Source: Paracoccaceae bacterium (lineage in GTDB: Bacteria; Pseudomonadota; Alphaproteobacteria; Rhodobacterales; Rhodobacteraceae). From it: DNA of 6,407 nt. Below, piece by piece: positions 1-6,044 of this stretch. The notes beneath the pieces are model-generated. The model was not told where the DNA came from. It saw only the letters and a list, made by a program, of their open reading frames with translations, and did not search any database. How positions within the stretch are numbered: the stretch's first letter is position 1; each line of letters opens with the position of its first letter. The translations under genes and the position numbers were made by a program. The stretch is taken from positions 1 through 6,407 of the forward strand of contig JALQTL010000055.1 of NCBI GenBank assembly GCA_023260935.1. Direction: 5' to 3'.

Positions 1-168
1 TCGCTTGCCGGCCTGCCTGCGCTTGCGCTGCCCTGCGGCTTTGGCGCCGGAGGCCTGCCGATGGGCATGCAACTGATTGGCCGGGCGGGCGATGATGCGG
101 CGGTTCTTGCCATGGGCCTTGCGTGGCACGAGGCGACGGACTGGCCGGGCCGGCGCCCCCCGGGCTAA
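1..168 (+). CDS. Amidase signature family protein, C-terminal fragment (5' end outside window)
   Basis: Reading frame 1 is open from the first base and encodes 55 residues ending in TAA at 166-168. The fragment has the typical C-terminal pattern of amidase signature enzymes: an LAGLPALALPCGF segment, then GLPMGMQLIGR, then a helix ending WHEATDW. Family members hydrolyse amide bonds with a Ser-cisSer-Lys triad, but those residues lie upstream of the window, so activity and substrate cannot be judged. The end is short and lacks the longer tail expected of GatA, so I prefer a stand-alone amidase over the glutamyl-tRNA amidotransferase subunit. The gene converges on thpR, with only 6 bases between the two stop codons. 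Confidence 0.8.
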   Translation, partial: SLAGLPALALPCGFGAGGLPMGMQLIGRAGDDAAVLAMGLAWHEATDWPGRRPPG

Positions 169-181
169 GGCGCGCTAAGCC
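163..181. repeat. Imperfect inverted repeat spanning both convergent stop codons
   Basis: GGCTAAG (163-169) and CTAAGCC (175-181) pair in 6 of 7 positions around a 5-base GCGCG loop. The TAA of the amidase gene lies in the left arm and the TAG of thpR in the right arm. Because it is nearly symmetrical, transcripts from either side could form the hairpin. There is no T tract on either strand, so it does not qualify as a standard intrinsic terminator. It may slow readthrough or protect 3' ends, or it may be chance. Confidence 0.35.
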
Positions 182-720
182 GTCAGGGGATAGGTTGCCA
201 GCACATCATGCCGGGCCCCCTTTGGGCCAAGGTGGCTTTGCCACAGCGTCATCTCTGTCACCGTCCAGGGCGGGGTGCCAAAGCCGCCGCCTTCGGCAAT
301 TGCGCGTTCCAGCCGCATCGCCTCGGCCGGCGGCGGGGGCTGAAAGCGGCCAAGGGTGACATGCGGCACGAAGCGGCGGCTTTCCAACGGGCAACCTGCC
401 CGGCGGGCAATATATTCGGCCTTGGCCTGCAAGCGCATCAACGGATCAGACGGCGCCACCCCGGCCCAGACGGCGCGTGGCCGTTCCCCGCCGAAATGGC
501 CGATCCCCTTCAGCGCCAGCGGGAAAGGCGCGCTGCGCAGGGTCTGAAACCCGTCATGCGCGGCCTCCAGCACCGGCTCTGGCACCTCACCCAGAAAGAC
601 CAGCGTCAGGTGGAACTGCTCCGGGTCCAGCTTGCGCGGCAAGGGCAGCAGGAATTGCTGCACCGTCAGCGCTGACCGGATCTCGGCCGGCAAGGCAATG
701 CCCAGAAACGCCCGGATCAT
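175..720 (-). CDS. thpR: RNA 2',3'-cyclic phosphodiesterase (2H phosphoesterase, ThpR/LigT)
   Basis: The 181-residue product opens with MIRAFLGIALP, the usual N-terminus of the ThpR/LigT family, and has the usual length of about 180. Both catalytic HxTx motifs of the 2H phosphoesterase fold are intact: HLTL at residues 37-40 and HVTL at 120-123. Family members hydrolyse 2',3'-cyclic phosphate ends on RNA and can reversibly ligate 2'-5' RNA ends in vitro; the protein is expected in the cytoplasm. The frame stays open upstream to 915, but the ATG at 718-720 fits the family start and overlaps the TGA of the deacetylase-like gene in an ATGA, a sign of translational coupling. It is the last gene of a gpx/HDAC/thpR operon and ends 6 bases from the convergent amidase gene. 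The cellular substrate is not evident. Confidence 0.93.
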   Translation of the reverse strand: MIRAFLGIALPAEIRSALTVQQFLLPLPRKLDPEQFHLTLVFLGEVPEPVLEAAHDGFQTLRSAPFPLALKGIGHFGGERPRAVWAGVAPSDPLMRLQAKAEYIARRAGCPLESRRFVPHVTLGRFQPPPPAEAMRLERAIAEGGGFGTPPWTVTEMTLWQSHLGPKGARHDVLATYPLTA

Positions 721-1832
721 CGCCCTGCCAGCCGGGCCAGCCTGTCCCTCACCTCGGGTCGCACGGGGCCTTCGCGGGGCGGGTCGCGCAGCGTGGTGAT
801 CAGATGCGCCTCGGGCGGCGGACGCCCGCCGCCGCCCCAGTGCAGCGCACCCAGAACCGATTGCGCGGCGGGCGGCAAGCGGTCGGGGATTTCCTGCCCC
901 GACAACAGGCCCCAAAGCAGCGTCCAGAGCCGCCCCACCGTCCAGGGATTATATCCGCCGCCCCCCAGAAGCAGGAAGCGCGGGGCCAGCGGACGCAGGG
1001 CCTGCATCACCTCGGCATGGGCATTGTTTGATAGCGCCAGCCGCGCCAGAGGGTCTTCGAGCACCGCATCCGCCCCGGCCTGAAGCACGATCGCCTCGGG
1101 CGCGAAGGCGCTGACCCGCGGCAGGATCAGGCCGTGAAGAACGGCCCGCATCTCGCTGTCATTCAATGCTTTTGGCAAGGGAAGATTGAAACAGTTCCCG
1201 CCCCCGTCATCCTCCAGCAGGCCCGAAAAGGGCCAGCGGTTTTCTTCATGGGTGGAAATCAACAGCGTTTCGGGATCGCCGGCAAAGGCATGTTCCACCC
1301 CGTCACAATGATGGGCGTCGATATCGACATAGGCGATCCGCCTGACCCCGAAAGCGCGAAAGGCCAGCATCGCCAGCACCGGATCGTTCAGATAGCAAAA
1401 GCCGTTTGCCCTGTCTGGCAACCCGTGATGCGTGCCGCCCCCCGGCACATGGATGGCACCCCCCTGCCGCGCCAGCATTTCGGCCGCCAGCATCACCCCG
1501 CCGGCCCCTGTGGCGGGGCGCGAAAAGATCTGCGGGAAAACCGGGTTCGACAGCGTGCCGATGTGGTGGCGCGCGCGCGTCTCGTCATCCACCTCGCCCG
1601 TGGCCTCGGCCGCCTTCAGTGCGGCCACATAGGCCGGGGTATGCCATGCGGTCAGGGCCGCGGGCTTTGCCCTGGGGCTCAGGCGAAAGCGCTCGCGCGG
1701 CAGCCAACCCAAGGCGCGGGACAGATCCATCACCGTTGATACCCGCGGCACCCGCAGCGGGTGGTTCCTGCCATAGGAAGACCCACGATAGATGTCTGAC
1801 CCGATGAACAGCGGCCCCTCGGGCCCGGGCAC
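717..1832 (-). CDS. AcuC-like class I histone deacetylase-fold protein (Zn-dependent deacetylase)
   Basis: The 371-residue product has the full arginase/deacetylase fold of bacterial AcuC and eukaryotic class I HDACs. Counting from the chosen GTG start, the catalytic features are the His pair HH at 135-136 followed by GFCYLND, zinc ligands D172 and H174 in the DIDAHHCDG block, a third zinc ligand D255 in GAD, and the transition-state Tyr294 in GGGGYN. All are intact, so an active lysine or small-molecule deacetylase is expected in the cytoplasm. The substrate is unknown; AcuC is linked to acetyl-CoA synthetase control in Bacillus, but no acs or acetoin gene is visible here. The frame runs up to an ATG at 1907, which would overlap gpx by 67 bases. 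GTG at 1830-1832 leaves an 8-base gap after gpx and puts the conserved SDIYRGSSYGRNHP block near the N-terminus, so I prefer it, although no strong Shine-Dalgarno is visible. The stop overlaps the thpR start by 4 bases. Confidence 0.9.
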   Translation of the reverse strand: MPGPEGPLFIGSDIYRGSSYGRNHPLRVPRVSTVMDLSRALGWLPRERFRLSPRAKPAALTAWHTPAYVAALKAAEATGEVDDETRARHHIGTLSNPVFPQIFSRPATGAGGVMLAAEMLARQGGAIHVPGGGTHHGLPDRANGFCYLNDPVLAMLAFRAFGVRRIAYVDIDAHHCDGVEHAFAGDPETLLISTHEENRWPFSGLLEDDGGGNCFNLPLPKALNDSEMRAVLHGLILPRVSAFAPEAIVLQAGADAVLEDPLARLALSNNAHAEVMQALRPLAPRFLLLGGGGYNPWTVGRLWTLLWGLLSGQEIPDRLPPAAQSVLGALHWGGGGRPPPEAHLITTLRDPPREGPVRPEVRDRLARLAGR

Positions 1833-1840
1833 GGCAGGTG

Positions 1841-2362
1841 TCAGTTCAGAAGCGGCTCGATCCGCGACAGGATCGCCTGCGAGGTGGGCTTGACCGTCGA
1901 TCCCCATGTTCCCAGAACCTCTCCCTCCGGTCCGATCAGCACCTTGTTGAAGTTCCAGCCGGGCGTAAACCCGTGTTCGGCGGCAAGCCAGCGAAAGAAC
2001 GGATGCGCCTGATCCCCCTTTACATGGGTGATATCGGTCATTGGCAAGGTCAGGTCAAAGTTGACGGCGCAGAAATCCTTGACCTCTTCGGCCGAGGCCA
2101 GCTCTTGCCGGAAATCATCCGATGGCACCGCCAGCACCACAAGGCCGCGATCCGAGAAACGGTCGTAAAGGGTCTGCAAATCATCATATTGCGGCGTGAA
2201 CCCGCAAAGCGAGGCAGTGTTAACCACCAGCACCGGGCGGCCCCGCCAATCATCCATGTTCAGCGTGCCCCCGTCGATACCGGCAAAGGAAAACCCGCTG
2301 CCAGCAAGGGCGGCAAAGGGCAAAAGGCACAAGGAAAGCACAAACAGCACTGCGCGACGCAT
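1841..2362 (-). CDS. Exported glutathione peroxidase family protein (Cys type)
   Basis: The 173-residue product has a Sec-type signal peptide: MRR, a hydrophobic stretch at about 4-16, and likely cleavage after ALA at residue 20. The mature protein should act in the periplasm. The rest is a GPx thioredoxin fold: NTASLCGFTPQY places the peroxidatic Cys53 (no selenocysteine), followed by an LPMTD block near 106 and WNF with Trp136 and Asn137. Where most family members have CNQFG, carrying the Gln of the catalytic tetrad, this protein reads VPSDDF at 79-84, so that Gln appears to be missing. Such enzymes reduce hydrogen or lipid peroxides, usually with thioredoxin-like or thiol donors; the donor here is unknown. 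An ATG at 2392 is also in frame, but the ATG at 2360-2362 follows a strong GGAGGG site and starts the signal peptide directly. First gene of a likely operon with the deacetylase-like gene and thpR. Confidence 0.92.
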   Translation of the reverse strand: MRRAVLFVLSLCLLPFAALAGSGFSFAGIDGGTLNMDDWRGRPVLVVNTASLCGFTPQYDDLQTLYDRFSDRGLVVLAVPSDDFRQELASAEEVKDFCAVNFDLTLPMTDITHVKGDQAHPFFRWLAAEHGFTPGWNFNKVLIGPEGEVLGTWGSTVKPTSQAILSRIEPLLN

Positions 2363-2368
2363 GAAACA

Positions 2369-2374
2369 CCCTCC
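2369..2374 (-). promoter_or_regulatory. Ribosome binding site deciding the gpx start
   Basis: On the minus strand GGAGGG ends 6 bases before the ATG at 2362. It selects this start over the in-frame ATG at 2392, which would also place ten extra residues in front of the signal peptide. Confidence 0.75.
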
Positions 2375-2387
2375 GGTTGCGCCATAA

Positions 2388-2415
2388 AGCATAGGTCATC
2401 GCGGCTTTTTGGCAA
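2388..2415 (-). promoter_or_regulatory. Candidate sigma-70 promoter of the gpx operon
   Basis: Minus strand: a -35 TTGCCA (2410-2415, 5 of 6 to consensus) and a -10 TATGCT (2388-2393, 4 of 6) are separated by 16 bases. Transcription would start near 2381, giving a leader of about 19 bases that just holds the GGAGGG site. A palindrome lies 7 bases upstream of the -35. No start-site data; assigned by pattern only. Confidence 0.45.
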
Positions 2416-2422
2416 TTTTTCG

Positions 2423-2435
2423 GGACAATTTGTCC
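2423..2435. promoter_or_regulatory. Perfect palindrome GGACAA-T-TTGTCC, possible operator
   Basis: The arms GGACAA (2423-2428) and TTGTCC (2430-2435) are exact reverse complements around a single T, in the 173-bp divergent region between gpx and the Nudix gene. The centre is about 48 bases upstream of the predicted gpx start site, just beyond the -35, a position that suits an activator or a repressor covering both genes. It is too short and too close-spaced to be a useful RNA hairpin, so protein binding is the likelier role. I do not recognise it as a known regulator's box. Confidence 0.4.
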
Positions 2436-2535
2436 TGCGGCAATGGGAATCTGTTTACGCGCATGTCATATTTGACCAAACAACACAGGCTTATCCAAAA
2501 AAACAGGCCCGCGCGCCAGAACCGGGCCGGAAAAG

Positions 2536-3060
2536 ATGACAGGCACCGCAGTGAAGACATCGAAGACGGAAGATTTCGCCAAGGCGGAAGGGGTGCGCCG
2601 CGACCAATATGGCGCGCTGTGCTGGCGCTTGCACCGCGGCCGGGTAGAGGTTCTGCTTGTCACCAGCCGTGATACCGGGCGTTGGGTCATCCCCAAGGGC
2701 TGGCCGGGCAAGGGGCTGAAACCCGCCGCTTCGGCCGCGCGCGAAGCGTGGGAAGAGGCAGGGGTCGAGGGCCAGATGGCCGAGGCTCCTCTGGGGCTTT
2801 ACACCTATGCCAAGCGGCGCTTGCCTGATCCGCCACTGGCCTGCGCCGTCACCGTTTTCGGGCTACGGGTGCAACGGCTGGCCGAAAGCTTTCCCGAACG
2901 GGCCGAACGTCGGCGCAAGTGGTTTCGCGCCGAAAAGGCCGCCCGCAAGGTTGCCGAACCGGAACTGCGCGAACTGCTGTGCCGCGTCGATGCCGATCCG
3001 GCGCTTGTGACAGGGGGTGCCGCGCAGGATACGCGGCCGGATACGGCACCGGGTGCTTGA
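2536..3060 (+). CDS. Nudix hydrolase, diphosphoinositol-polyphosphate-phosphohydrolase (DIPP)-like
   Basis: The 174-residue product carries a Nudix box at residues 55-77. The metal-binding core REAWEEAG (69-76) is intact and is preceded by WVIPKGWP, the 'KGWP' signature of DIPP-like Nudix proteins. The first box Glu (G-x5-E) is replaced by Leu61, a change I believe is tolerated in this subgroup because REUxEE holds the key metal ligands. Such enzymes hydrolyse a nucleoside diphosphate linked to another moiety, or diadenosine or inositol polyphosphates; the bacterial substrate is usually unknown, and a cytoplasmic role is expected. The tail after about 150 is Ala/Asp/Pro-rich and probably disordered. 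The ATG at 2536 follows a modest GGAAAAG site, and I see no convincing promoter in the AT-richer upstream stretch. It is transcribed away from gpx and toward the DUF1178 gene 69 bases downstream. Confidence 0.9.
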   Translation: MTGTAVKTSKTEDFAKAEGVRRDQYGALCWRLHRGRVEVLLVTSRDTGRWVIPKGWPGKGLKPAASAAREAWEEAGVEGQMAEAPLGLYTYAKRRLPDPPLACAVTVFGLRVQRLAESFPERAERRRKWFRAEKAARKVAEPELRELLCRVDADPALVTGGAAQDTRPDTAPGA

Positions 3061-3083
3061 TTTCGCGGCCAGAGTGGATAGGT

Positions 3084-3118
3084 CTTGATCCTGGCCCCGA
3101 TGACCGGGCCGATCAAGG
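3084..3118 (+). promoter_or_regulatory. Strong intercistronic hairpin that covers the Shine-Dalgarno of the DUF1178 gene
   Basis: The outer arms CTTGATC (3084-3090) and GATCAAG (3111-3117) pair perfectly over 7 bp. After a 2-base bulge (3091-3092), GGCCC (3093-3097) pairs with GGGCC (3106-3110) around an 8-base loop. That gives a 12-bp, mostly GC stem in a 69-base gap. The best Shine-Dalgarno for the next gene, AAGG at 3115-3118, lies in the 3' arm, so the folded RNA should limit translation initiation at 3130. No T run follows, so it is not a standard intrinsic terminator. It could be a translational switch, a processing or stability element, or a protein-binding inverted repeat. Confidence 0.55.
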
Positions 3119-3129
3119 CAGTGAACAGA

Positions 3130-3564
3130 ATGATCCGATACGCGCTGAAATGCGCCAAGGCGCATGAATTTGAAAGCTGGTTCCAGTCGGCAGCCGCCTA
3201 TGATGCCTTGCGCGGGGCCGGTCATGTCGCCTGCCCCGTCTGCGGCGATGCACAGATTGAAAAGCTGCTGATGGCGCCGTCGGTTCAACCGGCCCGCAAG
3301 GCAGCCGCCGCGGCCGAAAAGCCTGACCTCGCCACCCCCGCCTCTGCGCTGGAAGAAGCCATGGCCGCGATGCGCGCCCAGATCGAGGCGAACTCGGAAT
3401 ATGTCGGGGTCAACTTCGTGGCCGAGGCGCGCAAGATCCATGCCGGCGAAAGCCGCGAAAGGTCGATCTACGGAGAGGCGAAGCCGGAAGAGGCGAAAAA
3501 GCTGATCGAAGAGGGCGTGCCCGTCGCCCCCCTGCCCTTCCTGCCGAAACGCCGGGCGAACTGA
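3130..3564 (+). CDS. DUF1178 family protein (zinc-ribbon-like)
   Basis: The 144-residue product starts MIRYALKC, the characteristic N-terminus of DUF1178 proteins, common in alpha- and betaproteobacteria. Possible zinc ligands are C8, H12 and the CPVC pair C35/C38, a pattern recalling FmdB-type zinc ribbons. The region 51-85 is Ala-rich and probably a linker and helix. The conserved C-terminal part holds a YVGVNFVAEARKIH block (91-104) and a GVPVAPLPF ending. No biochemical function is established for the family and I do not assign one. The frame is open back to a TTG at 3085, but that extension would translate the hairpin at 3084-3117 and is not expected in the family; a GTG at 3121 is a minor alternative. 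It probably shares a transcript with the Nudix gene. It converges on tex, with 63 bases between the stop codons. Confidence 0.9.
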   Translation: MIRYALKCAKAHEFESWFQSAAAYDALRGAGHVACPVCGDAQIEKLLMAPSVQPARKAAAAAEKPDLATPASALEEAMAAMRAQIEANSEYVGVNFVAEARKIHAGESRERSIYGEAKPEEAKKLIEEGVPVAPLPFLPKRRAN

Positions 3565-3616
3565 CCCGGCGCCCTCGCTCTTCGCCTTTCCTCTGTCACG
3601 AATATTCCGGGGTCAG
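3561..3616. repeat. Inverted repeat framing the DUF1178/tex convergent junction
   Basis: CTGACCC (3561-3567, containing the TGA of the DUF1178 gene) is the exact reverse complement of GGGTCAG (3610-3616). Two further G-C pairs are possible past a single bulged base. The loop of about 37 bases also holds GGCG/CGCC and the 8-base palindrome GAATATTC (3600-3607). Transcripts from either gene could fold here. With so long a loop and no T tract it is a weak terminator candidate, and chance cannot be excluded. Confidence 0.3.
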
Positions 3617-3627
3617 CTCCGTAGGGC

Positions 3628-5988
3628 CTATCTCGGAAACTTGCCCCGCAGGGCATCGGCAAACGGGTTCCCCCCCGACGCCCCGGTAGGGATTGCTTCG
3701 GCGCTGCGGGCTGCACGGGGTGGTTGTTGCGACCCCGCCCCCTGTTTGGCGCCCCCCCGATTTCCCGCCCCCCGATCCGCTGCGCGGTCACGGGCGTTTT
3801 CGCGGGCATCGGCGCTGTCCTTGCGCATGGTCAGGCCAATGCGCTTGCGGGGCACATCCACCTCGACCACACGCACCTGCACCACATCGCCGGCTTTCAC
3901 CACCTCATGCGGGTCTTTCACGAAACGGTCGGCAAGCTGGCTGACATGCACCAGCCCATCCTGATGCACGCCGATATCCACAAAGGCGCCAAAGGCCGCC
4001 ACATTGGTGACGGTGCCTTCCAGCAGCATGCCGGGCTTCAGGTCGGTGATCGTGTCCACGCCTTCGGCAAAGGTCGCGGTCTTGAACCCGGGGCGCGGGT
4101 CGCGGCCGGGTTTTTCCAGTTCGGCCAGAATGTCCCTGACAGTGGGCAGACCGAAGCGGTCATCGATGAAAGCACGCGGGTCCAGCCGTTGCAGGGTGGC
4201 GCTATCGCCCATGATCTGCCGGATGTCGCGGCCACAGGCCGCCACGATCTTGCGCGCCAGATCATAGGCTTCGGGGTGGACGGAACTTGCATCCAGCGGC
4301 TCTTTCCCGCCGGTGATGCGCAGGAAGCCGGCCGCCTGTTCAAAGGCCTTGGGGCCAAGGCGGGGCACCTTCAGCAGCGCGCGGCGGCTGTCGAAGGGGC
4401 CGTTCTGGTCACGGTGCGCAACGATGGCTTCGGCCAGACCGGGACCAAGCCCCGACACGCGCGCCAGAAGCGGGGCCGAGGCAGTGTTCAGATCCACCCC
4501 CACCGCGTTCACCGCATCTTCCACCACCGCATCCAGTTGCCGGGCAAGGCGCGACTGATCGACATCATGCTGATACTGGCCCACGCCGATGGATTTCGGC
4601 TCGATCTTCACCAGTTCGGCCAATGGGTCTTGCAGGCGCCGCGCGATGGAAACGGCGCCGCGCAGCGATACATCCAGATCGGGGAATTCGCGCGCCGCCA
4701 GTTCCGACGCCGAATAGACCGAGGCCCCTGCCTCGGACACGATGACCTTCACCGGCTTTTGTGCCGTTGCCGGCAGATGCGCCAGAAGATCGGCCACCAT
4801 CTTTTCCGTTTCCCTGCTGGCGGTGCCATTTCCGATGGCGATCAGCTTCACCCCATGGGCGCCGATCAGGCGGGCCAGCGTCACCTGCGCAGCGCGCAGG
4901 TCGTTCTTCGGCTGGAAGGGATAGACAGTATCGGTGGCCAGCACCTTGCCCGTGGCATCGACCACGGCAACCTTCACCCCGGTGCGGATGCCCGGATCAA
5001 GGCCCATCGTCGCCTTGCCGCCCGCAGGCGCGGCCAACAGCAGGTCTTTCAGGTTGCGGGCAAAGACGTTGATCGCCTCGGCCTCGGCCCGGTCCCGCAG
5101 ATCGGCCATCAGATCAAGCGACAGCGAAGTGCGCAGCTTTACCCGCCATGCCCAGCTTGCCGCATCGCGCAGCCAGGCATCACCCGGGCCGCTGCCGCCG
5201 GCATCCAATGCGGCCCCGCAGGCACGCTCGGCCGGGCTTTCGCCCCGCGGGGCATCCGGGTCAATCGCCAGATCGACGGACAGCACGCCTTCGTTGCGCC
5301 CCCGCAGCATGGCCAGCACGCGGTGGCTGGGGGCGGTCGACCATTTTTCCTGATGGTCGAAATAGTCGGAAAACTTGGCGCCTTCGGCTTCCTTGCCCGC
5401 CACCAGCCGCGCCGTGACAATGCCGACCTGACGCATGTGATCGCGCAGACGGCCCAGAAGAGCGGCGTCTTCGGCCAGACCTTCCGCGATGATGTCGCGC
5501 GCGCCTTCCAGCGCGGCCTTGGCATCGGGCACGGCTTCGGTGATGAAGTCCGCCGCCAGCTTTGCCGGATCGGCCCGCCGATCCGCCAGAATCGCCTCTA
5601 CCAATGGCTGAAGGCCGTTTTCGCGGGCGATCATCGCCTTTGTCCGGCGCTTTGGCTTGAAGGGCAGATAGATATCTTCCAGTTCGGCCTTTGTGGCGGC
5701 ACGGGCCAGCGACAGGGCCAGCGCATCCGTCATCTTGCCCTGTTCGGTGATCGAGGCCGCAATCGCGCTGCGCCGTGCCTCCATCTCGCGCAGGTAGGTC
5801 AGACGTTCGGCCAGCAGGCGAAGTTGCGAATCATCCAGCCCGCCCGTCACTTCCTTGCGATAGCGCGCGATGAAGGGCACGGTCGCGCCCTCGTCCAGCA
5901 GAGCCACGGCCGCGCTGACCTGTGCCGCGCCGGCAGAGATTTCCCCGGCAATGGTCTGGGCGATGCGGCGGCTGGTCTCTGGCAACAT
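3628..5988 (-). CDS. tex: Tex family S1 RNA-binding transcription accessory protein
   Basis: The 786-residue product matches Tex in length (usually 770-790) and order of parts. An N-terminal helical domain (about 1-190) has the VPFIARYRKEVTGGLDD block at 37-53. A central helical region ends in EAINVFARNLKDLLLAAPAG (304-323). A YqgF/RNase H-like domain follows with GLDPGIRTG (329-337), IGNGTASRETE (385-395) and SEAGASVYSASELA (418-431). A helix-hairpin-helix region contains VGVDLNTAS (497-505) and GLGPGLAEAI (513-522). An S1 domain (about 652-722) has GAFVDIGVHQDGLVHVSQ (667-684). Residues 723-786 are an Arg/Ala/Gly-rich, probably disordered tail. Tex binds nucleic acid and associates with transcription; its precise role is unsettled. 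The frame runs up to 6150, inside the tRNA. The ATG at 5988 has AGGGA 6 bases upstream, whereas the ATG at 5994 touches it, so I chose 5988. Starting at 5994 would add only two residues. Confidence 0.97.
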   Translation of the reverse strand: MLPETSRRIAQTIAGEISAGAAQVSAAVALLDEGATVPFIARYRKEVTGGLDDSQLRLLAERLTYLREMEARRSAIAASITEQGKMTDALALSLARAATKAELEDIYLPFKPKRRTKAMIARENGLQPLVEAILADRRADPAKLAADFITEAVPDAKAALEGARDIIAEGLAEDAALLGRLRDHMRQVGIVTARLVAGKEAEGAKFSDYFDHQEKWSTAPSHRVLAMLRGRNEGVLSVDLAIDPDAPRGESPAERACGAALDAGGSGPGDAWLRDAASWAWRVKLRTSLSLDLMADLRDRAEAEAINVFARNLKDLLLAAPAGGKATMGLDPGIRTGVKVAVVDATGKVLATDTVYPFQPKNDLRAAQVTLARLIGAHGVKLIAIGNGTASRETEKMVADLLAHLPATAQKPVKVIVSEAGASVYSASELAAREFPDLDVSLRGAVSIARRLQDPLAELVKIEPKSIGVGQYQHDVDQSRLARQLDAVVEDAVNAVGVDLNTASAPLLARVSGLGPGLAEAIVAHRDQNGPFDSRRALLKVPRLGPKAFEQAAGFLRITGGKEPLDASSVHPEAYDLARKIVAACGRDIRQIMGDSATLQRLDPRAFIDDRFGLPTVRDILAELEKPGRDPRPGFKTATFAEGVDTITDLKPGMLLEGTVTNVAAFGAFVDIGVHQDGLVHVSQLADRFVKDPHEVVKAGDVVQVRVVEVDVPRKRIGLTMRKDSADARENARDRAADRGAGNRGGAKQGAGSQQPPRAARSAEAIPTGASGGNPFADALRGKFPR

Positions 5989-5994
5989 GGTCAT

Positions 5995-5999
5995 TCCCT
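5995..5999 (-). promoter_or_regulatory. Ribosome binding site deciding the tex start
   Basis: AGGGA on the minus strand lies 6 bases before the ATG at 5988 but directly abuts the ATG at 5994. Spacing therefore favours the MLPETSRR start over MTMLPETSRR. Confidence 0.6.
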
Positions 6000-6026
6000 G
6001 ATCTTGTAGTGGGAGGCGGACCATAG

Positions 6027-6044
6027 CCTTGCGACGCGGCAAGG
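6027..6044. repeat. Inverted repeat CCTTGC-N6-GCAAGG in the tex leader region
   Basis: Perfect 6-bp arms at 6027-6032 and 6039-6044 lie in the 117-base gap between tRNA-His and tex. On the minus strand the repeat sits just upstream of TATGGT (6020-6025), a possible but weak -10 lacking a good -35. It could be an operator over a tex promoter or a hairpin in a tRNA-tex transcript. No T run follows on either strand. The rest of the gap shows nothing firm. Confidence 0.3.

Noticed and set aside
721..915. Longer thpR start at 915
   Set aside because: It lies inside the deacetylase-like gene, encodes Arg/Ala-rich low-complexity sequence, and the ATGA-coupled start at 720 matches the family N-terminus.
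1833..1907. ATG start at 1907 for the deacetylase-like gene
   Set aside because: It would overlap gpx by 67 bases and add residues not seen before the conserved N-terminal block. GTG at 1832 fits better, though this is not proven.
2472..2497. Nudix promoter TTGACC ... TATCCA
   Set aside because: The -35-like box is good, but the spacer is only 14 bases and the -10 is poor.
3085..3129. TTG start at 3085 for the DUF1178 gene
   Set aside because: The extension would translate the intercistronic hairpin and precede the conserved MIRYALKC start of the family.
2840..3441. Minus-strand open frames under the Nudix and DUF1178 genes
   Set aside because: They are codon-bias shadows, with no recognisable domain or Shine-Dalgarno, while the plus-strand genes have clear family motifs.
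3724..6009. A 761-codon open frame on the + strand antisense to tex
   Set aside because: It is a shadow of tex in GC-rich DNA. The tex frame has strong domain matches throughout, whereas the antisense product is His/Gln/Arg-rich with no recognisable domain.
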